Source of the DNA: Tolypeutes matacus
Lineage: Eukaryota > Chordata > Mammalia > Cingulata > Chlamyphoridae
Direction: 5' to 3'
DNA: 64,000 nucleotides
Assembly: GCA_026826555.1 (NCBI GenBank)
Contig: JAKSZT010054335.1
Span: 9,724,533 to 9,788,532 of the forward strand
A program made the position numbers and the translations under genes. Below the pieces are notes generated by a model. That model ran no database searches. It worked only from the letters and a program-made list of their open reading frames with translations, and had not been told where the DNA came from. Of the stretch, positions 39,901 through 44,410 are shown piece after piece (position 1 is the first letter of the stretch; the number at the start of each line of letters is the position of its first letter).

Positions 39901-40203
39901 GGGCCTGTCCGCCCCGCCCCGTCCCCCGGCCTCCCCACGCCCGTCCCCGGGCCTGTCCGCCCCACGCCCGCCCCCGGGCCTGTCCGCCCCGCCCCGCCCC
40001 CCGGGCCTCCCCGCCCCTCTGGGCCGCCCCGCTGGGCCCCGGGCCGCACCTACCTGGTCGTGGTCTAGCCGCGTCTCCAGGACCTTCTGCAGCTTCCGCG
40101 ACAGCGGGTTGTGGGTTTGCCCGGAGACCCCGGCGCCACTGCTGAGGCTGTTGGCGGCCCCGGACGCCGGCAGCGCCGCCAGCTCCCCGCTGCCCTCGGC
40201 CAT
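4591..40203 (-). CDS. COG6: COG6, conserved oligomeric Golgi complex subunit 6 (exons 1-8, N-terminal part)
   Basis: COG6 is a lobe-B subunit (COG5-8) of the eight-subunit COG tether, a peripheral Golgi complex that captures retrograde intra-Golgi vesicles and so keeps glycosylation enzymes in place. Eight exons on the minus strand join in frame to 261 complete codons. The protein starts [15 protein letters not shown] and contains [67 protein letters not shown] and [11 protein letters not shown], which I recognise as mammalian COG6. Residues of about 95-150 are Glu/Gln/Lys-rich and heptad-like, as expected for the N-terminal coiled coil through which COG subunits assemble. The ATG at 40203 has G at -3 and G at +4. 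It is the first ATG after an in-frame TAG at 40249-40251. All seven introns inside the window are GT-AG and exon phases match without a break, so the gene looks intact. The C-terminal ~60% is outside the window. Confidence 0.96.
4685..6828 (-). other. COG6: COG6 intron 7
   Basis: 2.1 kb between exons 7 and 8. A GC-richer central part (5580-6430) contains several spurious open frames. No repeat family or RNA gene recognised. Confidence 0.85.
6829..6899 (-). CDS. COG6: COG6 coding exon 7
   Basis: 71 bp, completes Gly207, residues 208-230, first base of Ser231. Acceptor TTTTTTAG|T, donor AAA|GTAAGT. Encodes [20 protein letters not shown] then WAQ, a conserved COG6 core segment. Confidence 0.95.
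6900..7254 (-). other. COG6: COG6 intron 6
   Basis: Short 355-bp intron between exons 6 and 7. AT-rich with a CpG-containing patch near the exon 6 donor. Nothing else seen. Confidence 0.85.
7255..7337 (-). CDS. COG6: COG6 coding exon 6
   Basis: 83 bp, residues 180-206 plus two bases of Gly207. Acceptor ATTTTAAAG|G (a weak pyrimidine tract for a constitutive acceptor), donor AGG|GTGAGT. Encodes [20 protein letters not shown] then RTSQQTA. Confidence 0.94.
7338..8734 (-). other. COG6: COG6 intron 5
   Basis: 1.4 kb between exons 5 and 6. Holds an L2-like fragment around 7505-7640. Otherwise AT-rich unique sequence. Confidence 0.85.
7505..7640 (+). repeat. L2-type LINE fragment (ancient)
   Basis: The order ATTCAATGCCTACCACATGC, AATAGTGTGCTAG, GGAATACAAAAC, then ATGTAGTCTAGTGAG follows the mammal-wide L2 3' consensus as I remember it, heavily decayed. 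Confidence 0.55.
8735..8846 (-). CDS. COG6: COG6 coding exon 5
   Basis: 112 bp, one base completing Ser142, then residues 143-179. Acceptor TGTTTTAG|T, donor GAG|GTACGC. Encodes [20 protein letters not shown] through REGPITE. The reading frame stays open past the donor into the intron, but that extension does not resemble COG6. The next conserved residues (DFFKAL) are in exon 6. Confidence 0.95.
12202..12723 (+). pseudogene. L1 ORF1p remnant
   Basis: A 173-codon open stretch of the L1 RNA-binding chaperone. Residues ~15-130 are a Lys/Glu-rich coiled coil and residues from ~135 ([20 protein letters not shown]) are the start of the RRM-like domain. The likely original start is the ATG at 12152 ([10 protein letters not shown]) in another frame, so a frameshift lies between 12152 and 12202. 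A stop at 12721 cuts the RRM and the C-terminal domain is lost. Confidence 0.8.
13194..13421 (+). pseudogene. L1 ORF2 endonuclease N-terminal fragment
   Basis: Encodes [20 protein letters not shown] followed by [10 protein letters not shown]. The Asn of LNVNGLN and the Glu of QETH correspond to the catalytic N14 and E43 of the L1 endonuclease. The frame stops at 13419-13421, and the sequence then leaves the endonuclease near 13467. Confidence 0.8.
13831..14276 (+). mobile_element. composite/dimeric DAS-type SINE inside L1
   Basis: The first tRNA-like head, GGAAGCAGATACGGCTCAAG with an internal TTTGATTCCTGGGG B-box-like element, runs to a CAA/A-rich region near 14069. A second head (from ~14090, with GGATCGGTTCCCAG) follows to a final A-rich tail. 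Flanking duplications AGGAAAAGTGAAG (13818-13830) and AGGAAAGCAAAG (14277-14288) and clean resumption of L1 ORF2 show it is an insertion into the older L1. Confidence 0.8.
14331..14516 (+). mobile_element. DAS-type SINE (young monomer) inside L1
   Basis: Head GGAAGCGGCTGTGGCTCAAT, inner GGCCCCGGGTTCGGTTCCCG, tail of TAAA repeats and a long A run. Perfect duplication ATCATATTACCTAG on both sides (ending 14330 and at 14519-14532). It is GC-rich with CpGs preserved, which suggests a young copy. It interrupts the L1 ORF2 remnant. Confidence 0.93.
15340..15980 (+). repeat. three-block tandem repeat in the L1 3'UTR
   Basis: Three diverged copies share the order ATAAT...GGGTGGGTTGGGG (second and third), TTTGTAACAAATGTTCCAC-like, GTGTTG, then GTTTTGTAAGTTCACAACT-like. 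Blocks start near 15340, 15500 and 15745. The block motif (AACAAATGTNCCAC) recurs in the other L1 3' ends of this window (38175, 44020). Confidence 0.65.
16040..16330 (+). repeat. old L1 fragment (L1M type)
   Basis: Shows the old L1 text order CTCATATACTGCTGATGGAA, AACCTTTCTGGAGCAAAATT, CAATAATTACAGTTCTAGGA. Decayed, without an open frame. A related piece with ACATCTGGGTGGTGGAATTA lies at 16590-16790. Confidence 0.7.
16590..16790 (+). repeat. old L1 3' end fragment
   Basis: Contains ACATCTGGGTGGTGGAATTA followed by a T-rich block typical of L1M 3' ends. Probably the same ancient element as 16040-16330. Confidence 0.6.
16921..17152 (-). mobile_element. dimeric tRNA-derived SINE (xenarthran type), antisense to window
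   Basis: On the minus strand two head-to-tail copies start GGGGAGCAGATGTAGCTCAA and GGGGAGCAGATGTGACTCAT. Each contains a GGGTCCCAGATTTGATCCCT-like B box and CTGGTACCTCCTA, and each ends in an A-rich tail. The two tRNA-like heads are only ~118 bp apart. Confidence 0.85.
17487..18486 (+). mobile_element. 5'-truncated L1, ORF2 3' end plus 3'UTR
   Basis: Decayed ORF2 C-terminal text (GGAGAAGATGTGGAGAAATC, CACTGCTGGTGGGATTGCAA) is followed by an L1 3'UTR (CACACTGTATGATTTCATTT, AACTGTACACTTTAAATGG). No open frame of ORF2 remains. Confidence 0.8.
19886..20130 (+). repeat. MIR SINE (ancient)
   Basis: Order AACATTCATTGACCAATGCC, AGGCAATGTGCTTCACACC, TAACCCTGTAACAAAGATAC, TTTTTCAGATGTGAAAATTG, as in MIR. 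Confidence 0.75.
22907..22965 (-). CDS. COG6: COG6 coding exon 4
   Basis: 59 bp, residues 123-141 plus two bases of codon 142. Acceptor AATTTTAG|G, donor AAG|GTAAGT (a full consensus donor). Encodes [19 protein letters not shown]. The split codon is completed by the first base of exon 5 as Ser. Confidence 0.95.
24893..24936. repeat. (AT)n/(AC)n microsatellite
   Basis: About 18 uninterrupted AT dinucleotides followed by four AC units. Likely polymorphic in length. Confidence 0.95.
24997..25147 (+). mobile_element. DAS-type SINE monomer
   Basis: Head GAGGAGCGGAGGTGGCTCAA, inner CCATATGGGAGTCCCC, then GTCGGTTCCCAGTGCCTCCT and a TAAA-type tail. No clean flanking duplication seen. Confidence 0.85.
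25495..26400 (+). mobile_element. 5'-truncated L1, ORF2 3' end plus 3'UTR
   Basis: Order TCTGATAGGGTTTAATATCC, CACAATGAGATACCATTTCA, GAGAGGATGTGGAGAAATTC, TTGTTGGTGGGAATGTAAAA, CCCAGCAATTCCACTCCT, then a CpG-containing 3'UTR part ending near 26400. All are L1 ORF2 C-terminal and 3'UTR landmarks. Confidence 0.85.
27433..27504 (-). CDS. COG6: COG6 coding exon 3
   Basis: 72 bp, residues 99-122, phase 0 at both ends. Acceptor CTTTTCAG|G, donor CAG|GTACTT. Encodes [20 protein letters not shown] then SRLQ, part of the N-terminal coiled coil. Because it is a 24-codon phase-0 exon, skipping it would keep the frame. Confidence 0.95.
27640..28130 (+). repeat. old L1 fragment (L1M type)
   Basis: Decayed L1 text (TTCAGGAATTCCAATACTAA, TTTCTGGGTGATAAG) without open frames. 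Confidence 0.6.
28193..29359 (-). mobile_element. noncoding retroposon related to L1 3'UTRs, 5'-truncated
   Basis: Minus-strand insertion of 1167 bp ending in poly(A) (T run from 28193), flanked by the 13-bp duplication ACTTCCTTCTATC at 28180-28192 and 29360-29372. It has no long open frame. Related text occurs at 35680-38315 (plus strand) and 41096-42598 (minus strand), for example the TGACTCCCAGGGATGAGCCT segment. Its 3' end follows an L1 ORF2 end elsewhere in this window, so a long L1 3'UTR is the likeliest source. Confidence 0.8.
30440..31830. repeat. old eutherian-wide interspersed repeat, probably LINE-derived
   Basis: Text such as CATCCAGCTTCAACCATGAT, CAGACATCAAATCATTTCAT, GTCAGTGTTCAAATTTCTCC and AGGCAGGATGAATGGTTGAT is familiar from mammalian repeats in general. 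I cannot name the subfamily with certainty. Confidence 0.5.
32377..32520 (-). CDS. COG6: COG6 coding exon 2
   Basis: 144 bp, residues 51-98, phase 0 at both ends. Acceptor TTGTTTAG|G, donor GAG|GTATGT. Encodes [10 protein letters not shown] through IFKEVKE, with the strongly conserved [20 protein letters not shown] segment in the middle. The length is exactly 48 codons. Confidence 0.96.
33658..34407 (+). repeat. internal tandem duplication (~375 bp) in L1 ORF2
   Basis: The block starting GCTCAACATCACTGGC at 33658 recurs from 34033 as GCTCAACATCACTAGC. Both copies run through the ATGGTGCAG...GGTTTG segment to CAAGTGTCCATCAACAGA. The copies differ by point changes and a few small indels. Confidence 0.85.
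35995..36225 (-). mobile_element. DAS-type SINE monomer (antisense to window)
   Basis: On the minus strand GGAAGTGGATGTGGCTCAAG, CCATATGGGAGGCCCTGGG, TTCGATTCCTGGGGCCGCCT and an A-rich tail. Diverged duplication TGATATTGACG (35984-35994) and TGATACTGATG (36226-36236). Confidence 0.88.
37065..37832 (+). mobile_element. solo LTR (ERVL/MaLR-like), interrupted by a SINE
   Basis: Starts TGTATTAGTCAGCC, ends GGGCTACA, and is flanked by a perfect 5-bp duplication CCATC (37060-37064 and 37833-37837). TG...CA ends with 5-bp duplications are typical of ERVL-class LTRs, and the first bases resemble MaLR LTRs. No retroviral gene is present. Without the inner SINE it is about 570 bp. Confidence 0.75.
37544..37728 (-). 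mobile_element. DAS-type SINE (young) inside the solo LTR
   Basis: Minus strand head GGGAAGCAGCTGTGGCTCAA, CCCCGGGTTTGGTTCCCGGG, TAAA-rich tail and poly(A) (T run from 37544). Perfect duplication CTAATCATAATT at 37532-37543 and 37729-37740. Confidence 0.93.
38979..39050 (+). repeat. tRNA-like SINE head fragment
   Basis: GGCGCTGGTATGGCCCAGTG...CTCAGGTTCAACCCC has the A-box and B-box layout of a tRNA-derived SINE, of a different type from the other DAS copies here. No tail or duplication seen. Confidence 0.5.
39110..39475 (+). repeat. old L1 3' end fragment
   Basis: Order GGTAACTATACTTTTAAGTGG-like, AATACCCTTGTTCTTAAGAA, GGATCTGGGTATCTGGAGGG, TTTTTGTAACTGTCCTGTAT, then an A run, as in old L1 3'UTRs. 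Confidence 0.55.
39834..40014. repeat. GC-rich minisatellite at the start of COG6 intron 1
   Basis: Four copies of a unit starting CACGCCCGCCCCCGGGCC and continuing TGTCCGCCCC begin near 39835, 39889, 39937 and 39964, separated by variable CCCCGGCCTCCCC filler. The array starts about 40 bp downstream of the exon 1 donor. The strand transcribed as COG6 RNA carries long G runs here. Proline- or glycine-rich open frames across it in several frames are composition artefacts. Confidence 0.8.
40054..40203 (-). CDS. COG6: COG6 coding exon 1
   Basis: Coding part of exon 1, 150 bp, residues 1-50, ending in phase 0 with donor CAG|GTAGGT. The exon lies inside the CpG-rich promoter block. The first ~30 residues are Ala/Gly/Ser-rich and look disordered. 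The conserved [16 protein letters not shown] stretch starts near residue 32. The 5'UTR runs toward higher coordinates, but no transcription start can be placed from sequence alone. Confidence 0.95.
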
Positions 40204-40274
40204 GGCCCCCGTACCTCGGACCCCAGACCCCGCCGCCTCAGCCAAGCGCTAGGACCAAGCCTCCGCAGCGCGCC

Positions 40275-40471
40275 TACTGCGCGTGCGTCCCGTGTGCTGC
40301 GCGCGCGCCTGGCGTACTGCGCATGCGCGCTGGTTGCTAGCGCGCACCTGGCGTACTGCGCGTGCGCCCTGGGTACTAGCGAGCGCGCCGGGTGCCGCGC
40401 GTGCGCCCTGGGTACTAGCGTGCGCCCCGCGTACTGCCCGCGTGCGCCGGTTGCTGCGCGTGAGCCCTTGG
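40275..40471. repeat. ten-unit 19-20 bp tandem array of NRF1-like sites in the COG6 promoter
   Basis: Units resembling TACTGCGCGTGCGCCCTGG begin at 40275, 40295, 40315, 40335, 40354, 40374, 40393, 40413, 40432 and 40452, so spacing is 19 or 20 bp throughout. Most units contain a GCGCRTGCGC-like core and the others are decayed (for example TACTAGCGAGCGCGCC). The array ends about 70 bp from the COG6 ATG. Confidence 0.85.
40319..40328. promoter_or_regulatory. perfect NRF1-type site GCGCATGCGC
   Basis: A perfect 10-bp palindrome matching the NRF1 consensus core, 116 bp upstream of the COG6 ATG. It is the best of ten related copies in a tandem array. NRF1 binding is inferred from the motif alone. 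Confidence 0.7.
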
Positions 40472-40560
40472 GCCCAGCTCCCGGAAGCGCGCGGGAGGCT
40501 TTGGCGAGAGGAAGCGGGTCCGCGGAGGGGGCTTCAGGGCAGCCTCAGCTCGGCCTTAAG

Positions 40561-41011
40561 TCGACTAAAGGACTTGGCGATCCTGAGTCTTGAAATTCTG
40601 AGCGAACTAGCATAAATGAAGCTCACTGAATCCTGTGGCTGGCTATACATTTAGTAAAAGTTGATTCTACTTAAATTGACTAGAAAATATTTTCTCCTGG
40701 TCTGTGTTGTCTTCACTTTCTTGATGGAATCTTTTGAGACACAAAAGATTTTAATTTGATTAAATCCAATTTATTTATCTTCTCTTTTAATGTTTGTGCT
40801 TTGGGGACCATATCGAAAAAGTCATTGCCCAACCCGCGATCATTATATACCATTCCAAACTGAAGGAAATTATCTAATCGTACCCATATGTTACTAAGAG
40901 ACTAATGACTAACAGGTTATTATTATAGCCCACTTTTGTTTATTTTTACAACTTGCAATTACAAAAAAAATAATTTGTGAATTTAAATTATGAGTAATGG
41001 TATGAAGATAG
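40561..41011. other. AT-rich spacer upstream of the COG6 promoter
   Basis: No gene, repeat family or conserved motif recognised. Confidence 0.6.
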
Positions 41012-41095
41012 GGAAATTGCATGGTACTGGCACAAGGACATAGAGCAGTGGTATCAAATTGAGAATTCATAAATCAACTCACATTTATGACCAAC

Positions 41096-42598
41096 TTTTT
41101 TATTTAAAAATTTATTTTTATATCAATTTTACAAGATACTCAGGTAACGCAAGATAATAACTAAAATAACAAATCTGCTTTGGTCTGTGGTTACATTTCC
41201 CCAACCTCATTTTAGTTCATTCTTGAGGGGGGGGAGGGGCGTTTGGGATGATGTCTGCTCTGACTGCTTCAGGTTGAGAAGGGGCAGTGGAATGGAATTG
41301 TTTTGCTTGCAGTTGAAGGTACTCCTTGCTTTTGGGTGGAGCTACTAGCGGGAGGTTCTGGGTTCTGGACCTCTAGGTTCTTGGATTATGTCGCATAAAA
41401 GAATTTAAGCACATGCCATAGGGTAGGTAAGGGAGTAAAGAGTTTATTAAGAAACAAGAAGAGTACACAGTCCTAGCCATGGCCTGTGGGCGGGCCGCAG
41501 AGTGAGACACACATGTGGGGCCGTGAGTTAGGCCTTTTAAAGACTTTTCCTCCTCCCCCTTCATAATGATGGGGTGAGGCCCCAGCTGTTTTCTGTTCTG
41601 ATTGGTTGCCCCACCTCTTAGCAATTAGGGGCCCAATGAGGAGGCCTGTTTGGGGTTATCCAGGGCTTCTCCTTGACCCCAGAAAGAGTTCCAAATGGGA
41701 TCTTATGGCCAGGGATCTTTCCAGCAGCCTTCCTCTCAGGAGGTTTCCAGGCAGGGTGTCACGATCGTGTGGTCTGCCAGCCATGTTGTCTGTTGGGCAT
41801 GTTCTCTGCTAGGTCTCAGCCGCTGTCCCTTTTTCCTATACTAACCTGCCTTAGAGCTGGTCCATCATCATCATTTAGTTACTGTCCAGCGCAGGCCCAA
41901 AGAACTGGCCTCGACTCTACTGGGTTTCAGGGCTCAACTGGCATATGAACAATCCGAAGACTTTTAAGTCTCTGAGAAATATACTTAACAGGTAAATTGA
42001 AAATTACAGATTTAGATAAAAGGAGAATAAGACTCATGATTAGGGGATTTATAAGTGAGTATAACTATGTTATATTGGGGAAATAGATTTTCATACATTC
42101 CTAGGTAGGGCTCACTGAGGGGTGTTGATTTCATGAGGCCATGTGGCTTGCCTGTGGTGTCTGGACATCCCTAGGACCCTCAGGAACACTTTTGTTTGAG
42201 GCTTTGCTTACTCAAAAGTCTTTAAGCACTTTTGTTTGAGGCAGTTTGTGAAGTCTGGCTGAGACCTGCAAAGTGTAACCTCTGGAATGATCTCCTGACT
42301 CACTTTGAAATCTCTCAGCCATAAAAACTCTATTTTATTTAATATTACCCCCTTTTGGTCAAGGTCTTTCTCCAAATGCATTGCTGACTAACACTTGGTA
42401 ATAATTTCCTGGTGCCAGGGAGGCTCATCCCTGGGAGTCATGTCGATGTCAGAGGGAAGGTGGTGAGCTTATTTGCAGAGTTTGTTTATAGAGAGGCCAC
42501 ATTTGAGTAATAAGGAGGTTTTCAGGAGGTAATTCTTAGGCATTAATTATACTTAGGCTTAGTTTCATTATTACAGGAGTAAGGTTCATAAGTACAAG
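41096..42598 (-). mobile_element. noncoding retroposon (L1 3'UTR-related) nested in L1
   Basis: Minus-strand insertion with its T run at the low end and the duplication TATGACCAAC (41086-41095) / TATGGCCAAC (42599-42608). Same family as 28193-29359 (shared TGACTCCCAGGGATGAGCCT). Itself interrupted by a solo LTR at 41389-41943. Confidence 0.8.
41389..41943 (-). mobile_element. solo LTR, gammaretrovirus-like (ERV1)
   Basis: Read on the minus strand, about 555 bp from TGCCAGTTG to ATGCGACA. It contains a CCAATCAG box, a TTTAAAAGG TATA-like box, and an AATAAACTCTTTACTCC segment of R/U5 type, in the expected U3-R-U5 order. No internal retroviral genes remain. A clean short target duplication was not found, so borders may be off by a few bases. 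Confidence 0.7.
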
Positions 42599-44194
42599 TA
42601 TGGCCAACTGATTTTTGACATGGATGCCAAGTCCACTCAATCGGAAAGAATAGTCTCTTCTACAAATGGTGCTGGGAAAACTGGATTCCATATGCAAAGG
42701 AATGAAGGTGGACCCCTACTTCACACTATATTCAAAAATCAACTCAAAATAGCTGAAGGACCTAAATAGAAGAGGCAGAACTATCAAACTCCTGGGGGAG
42801 AACATGGGGAGGCATCTTCAGGACCTTGTGTTAGGCAATGTTTCTTAGAATTCACATCCAAAGTAGGAGGAATAGCAGGAAAAAAGTTGATAAATGGGAT
42901 CTAATCCAAATTGAAACCTTTTGTGCATCAAAGGACTTTATCATGAAAGTAAAAAGACAACCTATACAATAGGAGAAAATATTTGGAGACACATATCTGA
43001 CGGGGATTTAATATCCAGAATATATAAAGAAATCCTACAACTCAACATTAAAAAGTCAAAAAAAAATTTTAATGGGAAAAAGACTTGAATAAACATTTTC
43101 CCAAAGATATACAAATGGCCAAAAAGCCCATGAAAAGTTATTCAACATATTAGCCATTAGGGAAATACAAATTAAAACCATGAGCTATCATTTCACATCC
43201 ACTAGAAAGACTACTATACAAAAAAGGGAAAATTACAAGTGTTGGAGAAAATGTGGAGAAAAACACTCGTTCACTGCTAGTGGGAATGTAAAATGGTGCA
43301 GCTGCTGTGAAAGACAGTTTGGTGGTTCCTCAGAGCGGTTAAGTATAGAATTACCATGTCACCCGGCAATCCCACTTCTAGGCATATACTGAAAAGAACT
43401 GAAAGCAGGGACTCAAATAGATACTTGAACACTGGTGTTCATAGCAGCACTATTCACAATTGCCAAAAATGGGAGCAACCCAAGTGTCCATCAACCAATG
43501 AATGAATAAACAAATGTGGTATATACGTAAGATGGAATATTATTCAGCAATTAAAAGGAATTAAGTCCTGATACATGCAACAACATGGATGAGCCTTGAA
43601 AACATCGTGTTGAGTGAAATAAGCCAGACACAAAAGTACAAATACTGTATGATTTCATTGTTTTGAAACAATTAGAATAAACAAACTCATAGAGTCAGAA
43701 TCTAGAATCTAAAATAAAGGTTATCGTGGGCTGGGGTTGGAGTAGGGAATGGGGATTTAATGGTTAATTGGTACCGAGTTTCTATTTGGGTTGATGGAAA
43801 AGCTTTATTATTGGATGGCGGTGATGTCAACACAACATTGTGAACATAATTGACAACACTGAATTATGTATTGAATGTAGTTAAGGGGTTTAGGTTGTGT
43901 ATACGTATAAAAATTTAAAAAATAATATAGGACTGTACAGCACAGTTAACCCTAATGTTAACCATGGATTATAGTTAATACTACAATTATAAGAATACGC
44001 TTTCATCAATTGTAACAAATGTACCGCACTAATGCATGGTGTTAATAATAGGTAGTGTGTGGGAACTCTATTATATGCATGATTTTTCAGTTAACCTACA
44101 ATTTCTCTAATAATTTTTAAAGGGTGAAAAATACATAATATGACACTTATGAAAACCGTATTTGTGAGTAATAGAATTTTAAGCCTTTTCACTT

Positions 44195-44410
44195 TTCGGT
44201 GATAACAGCTCCCATTATTTAGCATCTTTATTAACTGAGGGTGAGGCTCTGAGATAGGTCCTTTAGTTAGAGGGTTTTGATCTTCGCAGCTGCCCTGCAA
44301 GGAAAGGCCCGTCACCAGGTTATTCTGTAATTTGTGGCACTGTGGAGTGAGCTGAGGCTGCGATCTGGGCGTATGGCTCGCCTCAGCTCGCACGGCTGCC
44401 CACCAGCTGC
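44195..44410 (+). repeat. probable MIR SINE
   Basis: GATAACAGCTCCCATTATTT, GATAGGTCCTTTAGTTAGAG, TTCTGTAATTTGTGGCACTG, GTGGAGTGAGCTGAGGCTGC follow the MIR order, strongly decayed. Confidence 0.5.

Larger units (their letters stand above)
32521..40053 (-). other. COG6: COG6 intron 1
   Basis: 7.5 kb. From the exon 1 side: GC minisatellite (39834-40014), an old L1 3' end (39110-39475), a tRNA-like SINE head (38979-39050), then the large L1 complex (32915-38315) containing a solo LTR and two SINEs. Confidence 0.85.
39640..40560. promoter_or_regulatory. COG6: CpG-rich promoter region of COG6
   Basis: The block is very GC-rich with dense CpG, in sharp contrast to the AT-rich DNA on both sides. 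It covers exon 1, the start of intron 1 and about 350 bp upstream of the ATG. No TATA box is evident. Visible candidate elements are NRF1-like palindromes (best copy 40319-40328) and an ETS/GABP-type CCGGAAGCG at 40481-40489. This is a normal housekeeping-type promoter layout and fits ubiquitous COG6 expression. The exact borders are approximate. Confidence 0.85.
41012..44125 (+). mobile_element. 5'-truncated L1 interrupted by a nested retroposon
   Basis: L1 ORF2 text begins near 41012 (TTGCATGGTACTGGCACAAG), breaks at 41095, and resumes at 42609 with TGATTTTTGACATGGATGCC, the direct continuation. It then runs through GGTGCTGGGAAAACTGGATT, GTGGGAATGTAAAATGGTGC and CCCGGCAATCCCACTTCTAG to a 3'UTR ending near 44125. 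ORF2 is full of stops. Confidence 0.85.

Noticed and set aside
40204..40248. N-terminal extension of COG6 upstream of the ATG
   Set aside because: The frame is open for only 15 codons with no ATG before an in-frame TAG at 40249-40251.
39533..40252. 239-codon Pro-rich plus-strand frame
   Set aside because: Translation of the C-rich minisatellite and the complement of COG6 exon 1.
40111..40615. Long Ala/Arg-rich open frames on the plus strand across the COG6 promoter
   Set aside because: They overlap the minus-strand promoter and its tandem repeats, follow the repeat unit, and resemble no protein.
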